Of a stretch of DNA of 64,000 nucleotides, positions 51,450 through 63,911 are shown piece by piece. The stretch is taken from contig CAUVYP010000579.1 in NCBI GenBank assembly GCA_963556195.1, positions 1,426,001 to 1,490,000 on the forward strand. Direction: 5' to 3'. Position numbers and translations under genes: made by a program. The stretch's first letter is position 1. Each line of letters opens with the position of its first letter. This stretch comes from Sepiola atlantica. Taxonomy: Eukaryota; Mollusca; Cephalopoda; Sepiida; Sepiolidae. The notes under the pieces were generated by a model. It had not been told where the DNA came from and ran no database searches. It was given only the letters and a program-made list of their open reading frames with translations.

Positions 51450-54239
51450 TTGTTTATGTTTTGCGTATTCAGTTTGTATCGACATATCTCCGGGAGTACA
51501 AGAGCTGAACTTCTGAAACTTCGTACATCAGTAGAAAATGTGTGTCCGCTATTGTCTGCAAAGTTTCGGAGCACAATTCTCATAAATGTGGAAGTTATAA
51601 ACAAAAGCGATATCAACTTAAAATCGCACTAAATTTTGTTGATGTTTTGCGTATTCAGTTTGTATCGACATATCTCCGGGAGTACAAGAGCTGAACTTCT
51701 GAAACTTCGTACATCAGTAGAAAATGTGTGTCCGCTAATGTCTGCAAAGTTTCGGAGCACAATTCTTATAAATGTGGAAGTTATTAACACAAGCGATATA
51801 CCTTTTAAATCGCACTAAATTTTGTTGATGTTTTGCGTATTCAGTTTGTATCGACATATCTCCGGGAGTACAAGAGCTGAACTTCTGAAACTTGGTACTT
51901 CAGTAGAAAATGTGTGTCCGCTAATGTCTGCAAAGTTTCAGAGCACAATTCTTATAAATGTGGAAGTTATAAACAAAAGCGATATCAACTTAAAATCGCA
52001 CTAAATTTTGTTGATGTTTTGCGTATTCAGTTTGTATCGACATATCTCCGGGAGTACAAGAGCTGAACTTCTGAAACTTGGTACTTCAGTAGAAAATGTG
52101 TGTCCGCTAATGTCTGCAAAGTTTCAGAGCACAATTTGTATAAATGTGGAAGTTATAAACACAAGCGATATCAACTTAAAATCGCACTAAATTTTGTTGA
52201 TGTTTTGCGTATTCAGTTTGTATCGACATATGTCCGGGAGTACAAGAGCTGAACTTCTGAAACTTGGTACTTCAGTAGAAAATGTGTGTCCGCTAATGTC
52301 TGCAAAGTTTCAGAGCACAATTTGTATAAATGTGGAACTTATAAACACAAGCGATATCAACTTAAAATCGCACTAAATTTTGTTGATGTTTTGCGTATTC
52401 AGTTTGTATCGACATATCTCCGGGAGTACAAGAGCTGAACTTCTGAAACTTGGTACTTCAGTAGAAAATGTGTGTCCGCTAATGTCTGCAAAGTTTCAGA
52501 GCACAATTTGTATAAATGTGGAAGTTATAAACACAAGCGATATCAACTTAAAATCGCACTAAATTTTGTTGATGTTTTGCGTATTCAGTTTGTATCGACA
52601 TATCTCCGGGAGTACAAGAGCTGAACTTCTGAAACTTGGTACTTCAGTAGAAAATGTGTGTCCGCTAATGTCTGCAAAGTTTCGGAGCACAATTCTTATA
52701 AATGTGGAAGTTATAAACAAAAGCGATATCAACTTAAAATCGCACTAAATTTTGTTGATGTTTTGCGTATTCAGTTTGTATCGACATATCTCCGGGAGTA
52801 CAAGAGCTGAACTTCTGAAACTTGGTACTTCAGTAGAAAATGTGTGTCCGCTAATGTCTGCAAAGTTTCGGAGCACAATTCTTATAAATGTGGAAGTTAT
52901 TAACAAAAGACCTATCAACTTTAAATCGCACTAAATTTTGTTTATGTTTTGCGTATTCAGTTTGTATCGACATATCTCCGGGAGTACAAGAGCTGAACTT
53001 CTGAAACTTGGTACTTCAGTAGAAAATGTGTGTCCGCTTATGTCTGCAAAGTTTCGGAGCACAATTCTTATAAATGTGGAAGTTATTAACACAAGCGATA
53101 TACCTTTTAAATCGCACTAAATTTTGTTGATGTTTTGCGTATTCAGTTTGTATCGACATATCTCCGGGAGTACAAGAGCTGAACTTCTGAAACTTGGTAC
53201 TTCAGTAGAAAATGTGTGTCCGCTAATGTCTGCAAAGTTTCAGAGCACAATTCTTATAAATGTGGAAGTTATAAACAAAAGCGATATCAACTTAAAATCG
53301 CACTAAATTTTGTTGATGTTTTGCGTATTCAGTTTGTATCGACATATCTCCGGGAGTACAAGAGCTGAACTTCTGAAACTTGGTACTTCAGTAGAAAATG
53401 TGTGTCCGCTAATGTCTGCAAAGTTTCAGAGCACAATTTGTATAAATGTGGAAGTTATAAACACAAGCGATATCAACTTAAAATCGCACTAAATTTTGTT
53501 GATGTTTTGCGTATTCAGTTTGTATCGACATATCTCCGGGAGTACAAGAGCTGAACTTCTGAAACTTGGTACTTCAGTAGAAAATGTGTGTCCGCTAATG
53601 TCTGCAAAGTTTCGGAGCACAATTCTTATAAATGTGGAAGTTATTAACACAAGCGATATACCTTTTAAATCGCACTAAATTTTGTTGATGTTTTGCGTAT
53701 TCAGTTTGTATCGACATATCTCCGGGAGTACAAGAGCTGAACTTCTGAAACTTGGTACTTCAGTAGAAAATGTGTGTCCGCTAATGTCTGCAAAGTTTCA
53801 GAGCACAATTCTTATAAATGTGGAAGTTATAAACAAAAGCGATATCAACTGAAAATCGCACTAAATTTTGTTGATGTTTTGCGTATTCAGTTTGTATCGA
53901 CATATCTCCGGGAGTACAAGAGCTGAACTTCTGAAACTTGGTACTTCAGTAGAAAATGTGTGTCCGCTAATGTCTGCAAAGTTTCAGAGCACAATTTGTA
54001 TAAATGTGGACGTTATAAACACAAGCGATATCAACTTAAAATCGCACTAAATTTTGTTGATGTTTTGCGTATTCAGTTTGTATCGACACATCTCCGGGAG
54101 TACAAGAGCTGAACTTCTGAAACTTGGTACTTCAGTAGAAAATGTGTGTCCGCTAATGTCTGCAAAGTTTCGGAGCACAATTCTTATAAATGTGGAAGTT
54201 ATTAACAAAAGACCTATCAACTTTAAATCGCACTAAATT
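51450..54239. repeat. Mixed-family stretch left of the 6-mer HOR
   Basis: Satellite only. Order F, H, D, A, A, A, B, E, C(tttatg), D, A, C, D, A, E. The D copy at 53682 has a TGA in place of TTA at 169-171 (caactgaaa). The run C-D-A-E from 53496 is repeated before 61308, so it is the start of the long duplication in this domain. H is last seen at 51636. Confidence 0.8.
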
Positions 54240-56471
54240 TTGTTTATGTTTTGCGTATTCAGTTTGTATCGACATATCTCCGGGAGTACAAGAGCTGAAC
54301 TTCTGAAACTTGGTACTTCAGTAGAAAATGTGTGTCCGCTAATGTCTGCAAAGTTTCAGAGCACAATTTGTATAAATGTGGAAGTTATAAACACAAGCGA
54401 TATCAACTTAAAATCGCACTAAATTTTGTTGATGTTTTGCGTATTCAGTTTGTATCGACATATCTCCGGGAGTACAAGAGCTGAACTTCTGAAACTTGGT
54501 ACTTCAGTAGAAAATGTGTGTCCGCTAATGTCTGCAAAGTTTCGGAGCACAATTCTTATAAATGTGGAAGTTATAAACAAAAGCGATATCAACTTAAAAT
54601 CGCACTAAATTTTGTTGATGTTTTGCGTATTCAGTTTGTATCGACATATCTCCGGGAGTACAAGAGCTGAACTTCTGAAACTTGGTACTTCAGTAGAAAA
54701 TGTGTGTCCGCTTATGTCTGCAAAGTTTCGGAGCACAATTCTTATAAATGTGGAAGTTATTAACACAAGCGATATACCTTTTAAATCGCACTAAATTTTG
54801 TTGATGTTTTGCGTATTCAGTTTGTATCGACATATCTCCGGGAGTACAAGAGCTGAACTTCTGAAACTTGGTACTTCAGTAGAAAATGTGTGTCCGCTAA
54901 TGTCTGCAAAGTTTCAGAGCACAATTCTTATAAATGTGGAAGTTATAAACAAAAGCGATATCAACTTAAAATCGCACTAAATTTTGTTGATGTTTTGCGT
55001 ATTCAGTTTGTATCGACATATCTCCGGGAGTACAAGAGCTGAACTTCTGAAACTTGGTACTTCAGTAGAAAATGTGTGTCCGCTAATGTCTGCAAAGTTT
55101 CAGAGCACAATTTGTATAAATGTGGAAGTTATAAACACAAGCGATATCAACTTAAAATCGCACTAAATTTTGTTGATGTTTTGCGTATTCAGTTTGTATC
55201 GACATATCTCCGGGAGTACAAGAGCTGAACTTCTGAAACTTGGTACTTCAGTAGAAAATGTGTGTCCGCTAATGTCTGCAAAGTTTCGGAGCACAATTCT
55301 TATAAATGTGGAAGTTATTAACACAAGCGATATACCTTTTAAATCGCACTAAATTTTGTTGATGTTTTGCGTATTCAGTTTGTATCGACATATCTCCGGG
55401 AGTACAAGAGCTGAACTTCTGAAACTTCGTACTTCAGTAGAAAATGTGTGTCCGCTAATGTCTGCAAAGTTTCAGAGCACAATTTGTATAAATGTGGAAG
55501 TTATAAACACAAGCGATATCAACTTAAAATCGCACTAAATTTTGTTGATGTTTTGCGTATTCAGTTTGTATCGACATATCTCCGGGAGTACAAGAGCTGA
55601 ACTTCTGAAACTTGGTACTTCAGTAGAAAATGTGTGTCCGCTAATGTCTGCAAAGTTTCGGAGCACAATTTGTATAAATGTGGAAGTTATAAACAAAAGC
55701 GATATCAACTTAAAATCGCACTAAATTTTGTTGATGTTTTGCGTATTCAGTTTGTATCGACATATCTCCGGGAGTACAAGAGCTGAACTTCTGAAACTTG
55801 GTACTTCAGTAGAAAATGTGTGTCCGCTTATGTCTGCAAAGTTTCGGAGCACAATTCTTATAAATGTGGAAGTTATTAACACAAGCGATATACCTTTTAA
55901 ATCGCACTAAATTTTGTTGATGTTTTGCGTATTCAGTTTGTATCGACATATCTCCGGGAGTACAAGAGCTGAACTTCTGAAACTTGGTACTTCAGTAGAA
56001 AATGTGTGTCCGCTAATGTCTGCAAAGTTTCAGAGCACAATTCTTATAAATGTGGAAGTTATAAACAAAAGCGATATCAACTTAAAATCGCACTAAATTT
56101 TGTTGATGTTTTGCGTATTCAGTTTGTATCGACATATCTCCGGGAGTACAAGAGCTGAACTTCTGAAACTTGGTACTTCAGTAGAAAATGTGTGTCCGCT
56201 AATGTCTGCAAAGTTTCAGAGCACAATTTGTATAAATGTGGAAGTTATAAACACAAGCAATATCAACTTAAAATCGCACTCAATTTTGTTGATGTTTTGC
56301 GTATTCAGTTTGTATCGACATATCTCCGGGAGTACAAGAGCTGAACTTCTGAAACTTGGTACTTCAGTAGAAAATGTGTGTCCGCTAATGTCTGCAAAGT
56401 TTCGGAGCACAATTCTTATAAATGTGGAAGTTATTAACACAAGCGATATACCTTTTAAATCGCACTAAATT
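54240..56471. repeat. 6-monomer HOR, two copies (1116 bp each)
   Basis: 54240-55355 and 55356-56471 share the order A, B, C, D, A, C. The first monomers differ at their 5' parts: the one at 54240 has T at 6, as after an E copy; the one at 55356 has cgtact at 73-78, the allele of the D copy at 56472 just downstream. That pattern is a crossover junction. The A copy at 56100 has lost the TAA at its end (cactcaatt), fusing two short frames into a 122-codon one. Confidence 0.87.
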
Positions 56472-57029
56472 TTGTTGATGTTTTGCGTATTCAGTTTGTA
56501 TCGACATATCTCCGGGAGTACAAGAGCTGAACTTCTGAAACTTCGTACTTCAGTAGAAAATGTGTGTCCGCTAATGTCTGCAAAGTTTCAGAGCACAATT
56601 CTTATAAATGTGGAAGTTATAAACAAAAGCGATATCAACTTAAAATCGCACTAAATTTTGTTGATGTTTTTCGTATTCAGTTTGTATCGACATATCTCCG
56701 GGAGTACAAGAGCTGAACTTCTGAAACTTGGTACTTCAGTAGAAAATGTGTGTCCGCTAATGTCTGCAAAGTTTCAGAGCACAATTTGTATAAATGTGGA
56801 AGTTATAAACACAAGCGATATCAACTTAAAATCGCACTAAATTTTGTTGATGTTTTGCGTATTCAGTTTGTATCGACATATCTCCGGGAGTACAAGAGCT
56901 GAACTTCTGAAACTTAGTACTTCAGTAGAAAATGTGTGTCCGCTAATGTCTGCAAAGTTTCGGAGCACAATTCTTATAAATGTGGAAGTTATTAACACAA
57001 GCGATATACCTTTTAAATCGCACTAAATT

Positions 57030-60000
57030 TTGTTGATGTTTTGCGTATTCAGTTTGTATCGACATATCTCCGGGAGTACAAGAGCTGAACTTCTGAAACT
57101 TGGTACTTCAGTAGAAAATGTGTGTCCGCTAATGTCTGCAAAGTTTCAGAGCACAATTCTTATAAATGTGGAAGTTATAAACAAAAGCTATATCAACTTA
57201 AAATCGCACTAAATTTTGTTGATGTTTTGCGTATTCAGTTTGTATCGACATATCTCCGGGAGTACAAGAGCTGAACTTCTGAAACTTGGTACTTCAGTAG
57301 AAAATGTGTGTCCGCTAATGTCTGCAAAGTTTCAGAGCACAATTTGTATAAATGTGGAAGTTATAAACACAAGCGATATCAACTTAAAATCGCACTAAAT
57401 TTTGTTGATGTTTTGCGTATTCAGTTTGTATCGACATATCTCCGGGAGTACAAGAGCTGAACTTCTGAAACTTGGTACTTCAGTAGAAAATGTGTGTCCG
57501 CTAATGTCTGCAAAGTTTCGGAGCACAATTCTTATAAATGTGGAAGTTATTAACAAAAGACCTATCAACTTTAAATCGCACTAAATTTTGTTTATGTTTT
57601 GCGTATTCAGTTTGTATCGACATATCTCCGGGAGTACAAGAGCTGAACTTCTGAAACTTCGTACATCAGTAGAAAATGTGTGTCCGCTATTGTCTGCAAA
57701 GTTTCGGAGCACAATTCTCATAAATGTGGAAGTTATAAACAAAAGCGATATCAACTTAAAATCGCACTAAATTTTGTTGATGTTTTGCGTATTCAGTTTG
57801 TATCGACATATCTCCGGGAGTACAAGAGCTGAACTTCTGAAACTTGGTACTTCAGTAGAAAATGTGTGTCCGCTAATGTCTGCAAAGTTTCGAGGCACAA
57901 TTCTTATAAATGTGGAAGTTATTAACACAAGCGATATACCTTTTAAATCGCACTAAATTTTGTTGATGTTTTGCGTATTCAGTTTGTATCGACATATCTC
58001 CGGGAGTACAAGAGCTGAACTTCTGAAACTTGGTACTTCAGTAGAAAATGTGTGTCCGCTAATGTCTGCAAAGTTTCAGAGCACAATTTATATAAATGTG
58101 GAAGTTATAAACACAAGCGATATCAACTTAAAATCGCACTAAATTTTGTTGATGTTTTGCGTATTCAGTTTGTATCGACATATCTCCGGGAGTACAAGAG
58201 CTGAACTTCTGAAACTTGGTACTTCAGTAGAAAATGTGTGTCCGCTAATGTCTGCAAAGTTTCGGAGCACAATTCTTATAAATGTAGAAGTTATTAACAA
58301 AAGACCTATCAACTTTAAATCGCACTAAATTTTGTTTATGTTTTGCGTATTCAGTTTGTATCGACATATCTCCGGGAGTACAAGAGCTGAACTTCTGAAA
58401 CTTCGTACATCAGTAGAAAATGTGTGTCCGCTATTGTCTGCAAAGTTTCGGAGCACAATTCTCATAAATGTGGAAGTTATAAACAAAAGCGATATCAACT
58501 TAAAATCGCACTAAATTTTGTTGATGTTTTGCGTATTCAGTTTGTATCGACATATCTCCGGGAGTACAAGAGCTGAACTTCTGAAACTTGGTACTTCAGT
58601 AGAAAATGTGTGTCCGCTAATGTCTGCAAAGTTTCGAGGCACAATTCTTATAAATGTGGAAGTTATTAACACAAGCGATATACCTTTTAAATCGCACTAA
58701 ATTTTGTTGATGTTTTGCGTATTCAGTTTGTATCGACATATCTCCGGGAGTACAAGAGCTGAACTTCTGAAACTTAGTACTTCAGTAGAAAATGTGTGTC
58801 CGCTAATGTCTGCAAAGTTTCGGAGCACAATTCTTATAAATGTGGAAGTTATTAACACAAGCGATATACCTTTTAAATCGCACTAAATTTTGTTGATGTT
58901 TTGCGTATTCAGTTTGTATCGACATATCTCCGGGAGTACAAGAGCTGAACTTCTGAAACTTGGTACTTCAGTAGAAAATGTGTGTCCGCTAATGTCTGCA
59001 AAGTTTCAGAGCACAATTCTTATAAATGTGGAAGTTATAAACAAAAGCTATATCAACTTAAAATCGCACTAAATTTTGTTGATGTTTTGCGTATTCAGTT
59101 TGTATCGACATATCTCCGGGAGTACAAGAGCTGAACTTCTGAAACTTGGTACTTCAGTAGAAAATGTGTGTCCGCTAATGTCTGCAAAGTTTCAGAGCAC
59201 AATTTGTATAAATGTGGAAGTTATAAACACAAGCGATATCAACTTAAAATCGCACTAAATTTTGTTGATGTTTTGCGTATTCAGTTTGTATCGACATATC
59301 TCCGGGAGTACAAGAGCTGAACTTCTGAAACTTGGTACTTCAGTAGAAAATGTGTGTCCGCTAATGTCTGCAAAGTTTCGGAGCACAATTCTTATAAATG
59401 TGGAAGTTATTAACAAAAGACCTATCAACTTTAAATCGCACTAAATTTTGTTTATGTTTTGCGTATTCAGTTTGTATCGACATATCTCCGGGAGTACAAG
59501 AGCTGAACTTCTGAAACTTCGTACATCAGTAGAAAATGTGTGTCCGCTATTGTCTGCAAAGTTTCGGAGCACAATTCTCATAAATGTGGAAGTTATAAAC
59601 AAAAGCGATATCAACTTAAAATCGCACTAAATTTTGTTGATGTTTTGCGTATTCAGTTTGTATCGACATATCTCCGGGAGTACAAGAGCTGAACTTCTGA
59701 AACTTGGTACTTCAGTAGAAAATGTGTGTCCGCTAATGTCTGCAAAGTTTCGAGGCACAATTCTTATAAATGTGGAAGTTATTAACACAAGCGATATACC
59801 TTTTAAATCGCACTAAATTTTGTTGATGTTTTGCGTATTCAGTTTGTATCGACATATCTCCGGGAGTACAAGAGCTGAACTTCTGAAACTTGGTACTTCA
59901 GTAGAAAATGTGTGTCCGCTAATGTCTGCAAAGTTTCAGAGCACAATTTGTATAAATGTGGAAGTTATAAACACAAGCGATATCAACTTAAAATCGCACT

Positions 60001-60749
60001 AAATTTTGTTGATGTTTTGCGTATTCAGTTTGTATCGACATATCTCCGGGAGTACAAGAGCTGAACTTCTGAAACTTGGTACTTCAGTAGAAAATGTGTG
60101 TCCGCTAATGTCTGCAAAGTTTCGGAGCACAATTCTTATAAATGTGGAAGTTATTAACAAAAGACCTATCAACTTTAAATCGCACTAAATTTTGTTTATG
60201 TTTTGCGTATTCAGTTTGTATCGACATATCTCCGGGAGTACAAGAGCTGAACTTCTGAAACTTCGTACATCAGTAGAAAATGTGTGTCCGCTATTGTCTG
60301 CAAAGTTTCGGAGCACAATTCTCATAAATGTGGAAGTTATAAACAAAAGCGATATCAACTTAAAATCGCACTAAATTTTGTTGATGTTTTGCGTATTCAG
60401 TTTGTATCGACATATCTCCGGGAGTACAAGAGCTGAACTTCTGAAACTTGGTACTTCAGTAGAAAATGTGTGTCCGCTAATGTCTGCAAAGTTTCGAGGC
60501 ACAATTCTTATAAATGTGGAAGTTATTAACACAAGCGATATACCTTTTAAATCGCACTAAATTTTGTTGATGTTTTGCGTATTCAGTTTGTATCGACATA
60601 TCTCCGGGAGTACAAGAGCTGAACTTCTGAAACTTGGTACTTCAGTAGAAAATGTGTGTCCGCTAATGTCTGCAAAGTTTCGGAGCACAATTCTTATAAA
60701 TGTGGAAGTTATTAACACAAGCGATATACCTTTTAAATCGCACTAAATT
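57030..60749. repeat. 10-monomer HOR, two copies (1860 bp each), with inner 4-mer
   Basis: 57030-58889 and 58890-60749 share the order D(agctatatc), A, E, F, C(cgaggc), A, E, F, C(cgaggc), C. The block A-E-F-C(cgaggc) is itself repeated in tandem in each copy (57216/57960 and 59076/59820, 744 bp), so there are two nested periods. The tenth monomer has A at 73 (cttagtac) in copy 1 and G in copy 2. A third copy starts at 60750 but departs after its E monomer at 61122; a fourth start is at 62982. Confidence 0.9.
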
Positions 60750-61307
60750 TTGTTGATGTTTTGCGTATTCAGTTTGTATCGACATATCTCCGGGAGTACA
60801 AGAGCTGAACTTCTGAAACTTGGTACTTCAGTAGAAAATGTGTGTCCGCTAATGTCTGCAAAGTTTCAGAGCACAATTCTTATAAATGTGGAAGTTATAA
60901 ACAAAAGCTATATCAACTTAAAATCGCACTAAATTTTGTTGATGTTTTGCGTATTCAGTTTGTATCGACATATCTCCGGGAGTACAAGAGCTGAACTTCT
61001 GAAACTTGGTACTTCAGTAGAAAATGTGTGTCCGCTAATGTCTGCAAAGTTTCAGAGCACAATTTGTATAAATGTGGAAGTTATAAACACAAGCGATATC
61101 AACTTAAAATCGCACTAAATTTTGTTGATGTTTTGCGTATTCAGTTTGTATCGACATATCTCCGGGAGTACAAGAGCTGAACTTCTGAAACTTGGTACTT
61201 CAGTAGAAAATGTGTGTCCGCTAATGTCTGCAAAGTTTCGGAGCACAATTCTTATAAATGTGGAAGTTATTAACAAAAGACCTATCAACTTTAAATCGCA
61301 CTAAATT

Positions 61308-63911
61308 TTGTTTATGTTTTGCGTATTCAGTTTGTATCGACATATCTCCGGGAGTACAAGAGCTGAACTTCTGAAACTTGGTACTTCAGTAGAAAATGTG
61401 TGTCCGCTAATGTCTGCAAAGTTTCAGAGCACAATTTGTATAAATGTGGAAGTTATAAACACAAGCGATATCAACTTAAAATCGCACTAAATTTTGTTGA
61501 TGTTTTGCGTATTCAGTTTGTATCGACATATCTCCGGGAGTACAAGAGCTGAACTTCTGAAACTTGGTACTTCAGTAGAAAATGTGTGTCCGCTAATGTC
61601 TGCAAAGTTTCGGAGCACAATTCTTATAAATGTGGAAGTTATAAACAAAAGCGATATCAACTTAAAATCGCACTAAATTTTGTTGATGTTTTGCGTATTC
61701 AGTTTGTATCGACATATCTCCGGGAGTACAAGAGCTGAACTTCTGAAACTTGGTACTTCAGTAGAAAATGTGTGTCCGCTTATGTCTGCAAAGTTTCGGA
61801 GCACAATTCTTATAAATGTGGAAGTTATTAACACAAGCGATATACCTTTTAAATCGCACTAAATTTTGTTGATGTTTTGCGTATTCAGTTTGTATCGACA
61901 TATCTCCGGGAGTACAAGAGCTGAACTTCTGAAACTTGGTACTTCAGTAGAAAATGTGTGTCCGCTAATGTCTGCAAAGTTTCAGAGCACAATTCTTATA
62001 AATGTGGAAGTTATAAACAAAAGCGATATCAACTTAAAATCGCACTAAATTTTGTTGATGTTTTGCGTATTCAGTTTGTATCGACATATCTCCGGGAGTA
62101 CAAGAGCTGAACTTCTGAAACTTGGTACTTCAGTAGAAAATGTGTGTCCGCTAATGTCTGCAAAGTTTCAGAGCACAATTTGTATAAATGTGGAAGTTAT
62201 AAACACAAGCGATATCAACTTAAAATCGCACTAAATTTTGTTGATGTTTTGCGTATTCAGTTTGTATCGACATATCTCCGGGAGTACAAGAGCTGAACTT
62301 CTGAAACTTGGTACTTCAGTAGAAAATGTGTGTCCGCTAATGTCTGCAAAGTTTCGGAGCACAATTCTTATAAATGTGGAAGTTATTAACACAAGCGATA
62401 TACCTTTTAAATCGCACTAAATTTTGTTGATGTTTTGCGTATTCAGTTTGTATCGACATATCTCCGGGAGTACAAGACCTGAACTTCTGAAACTTCGTAC
62501 TTCAGTAGAAAATGTGTGTCCGCTAATGTCTGCAAAGTTTCAGAGCACAATTCTTATAAATGTGGAAGTTATAAACAAAAGCGATATCAACTTAAAATCG
62601 CACTAAATTTTGTTGATGTTTTTCGTATTCAGTTTGTATCGACATATCTCCGGGAGTACAAGAGCTGAACTTCTGAAACTTGGTACTTCAGTAGAAAATG
62701 TGTGTCCGCTAATGTCTGCAAAGTTTCAGAGCACAATTTGTATAAATGTGGAAGTTATAAACACAAGCGATATCAACTTAAAATCGCACTAAATTTTGTT
62801 GATGTTTTGCGTATTCAGTTTGTATCGACATATCTCCGGGAGTACAAGAGCTGAACTTCTGAAACTTAGTACTTCAGTAGAAAATGTGTGTCCGCTAATG
62901 TCTGCAAAGTTTCGGAGCACAATTCTTATAAATGTGGAAGTTATTAACACAAGCGATATACCTTTTAAATCGCACTAAATTTTGTTGATGTTTTGCGTAT
63001 TCAGTTTGTATCGACATATCTCCGGGAGTACAAGAGCTGAACTTCTGAAACTTGGTACTTCAGTAGAAAATGTGTGTCCGCTAATGTCTGCAAAGTTTCA
63101 GAGCACAATTCTTATAAATGTGGAAGTTATAAACAAAAGCTATATCAACTTAAAATCGCACTAAATTTTGTTGATGTTTTGCGTATTCAGTTTGTATCGA
63201 CATATCTCCGGGAGTACAAGAGCTGAACTTCTGAAACTTGGTACTTCAGTAGAAAATGTGTGTCCGCTAATGTCTGCAAAGTTTCAGAGCACAATTTGTA
63301 TAAATGTGGAAGTTATAAACACAAGCGATATCAACTTAAAATCGCACTAAATTTTGTTGATGTTTTGCGTATTCAGTTTGTATCGACATATCTCCGGGAG
63401 TACAAGAGCTGAACTTCTGAAACTTGGTACTTCAGTAGAAAATGTGTGTCCGCTAATGTCTGCAAAGTTTCGGAGCACAATTCTTATAAATGTGGAAGTT
63501 ATTAACAAAAGACCTATCAACTTTAAATCGCACTAAATTTTGTTTATGTTTTGCGTATTCAGTTTGTATCGACATATCTCCGGGAGTACAAGAGCTGAAC
63601 TTCTGAAACTTCGTACATCAGTAGAAAATGTGTGTCCGCTATTGTCTGCAAAGTTTCGGAGCACAATTCTCATAAATGTGGAAGTTATAAACAAAAGCGA
63701 TATCAACTTAAAATCGCACTAAATTTTGTTGATGTTTTGCGTATTCAGTTTGTATCGACATATCTCCGGGAGTACAAGAGCTGAACTTCTGAAACTTGGT
63801 ACTTCAGTAGAAAATGTGTGTCCGCTAATGTCTGCAAAGTTTCGAGGCACAATTCTTATAAATGTGGAAGTTATTAACACAAGCGATATACCTTTTAAAT
63901 CGCACTAAATT
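61308..63911. repeat. 14-monomer block repeating 54240-57959 without six monomers
   Basis: The order A(tttatg), B, C, D, A, C, D(cgtact), A(tttttcg), C(cttagtac), D(agctatatc), A, E, F, C(cgaggc) matches 54240-55355 at an offset of 7068 bp (38 monomers) and then 56472-57959 at an offset of 5952 bp (32 monomers). The six monomers at 55356-56471 are missing here. The match also runs leftward through 60564-61307 against 53496-54239. Confidence 0.88.

Noticed and set aside
5590..56440. Antisense open frames of 70 to 77 codons
   Set aside because: They coincide with the 1-bp deletions (5698, 13137, 15554, 18901, 21318) or with the lost stop at 56100, which merely remove reverse-strand stops.
118..63908. 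A family of over 300 tandem 60-residue genes beginning MLMFCVFSLYRH
   Set aside because: It is the same 186-bp repeat read in one frame. Starts are TTG, there is no spacer or promoter between copies, differences are mainly non-synonymous, and some copies have internal stops. I did not annotate these as CDS.
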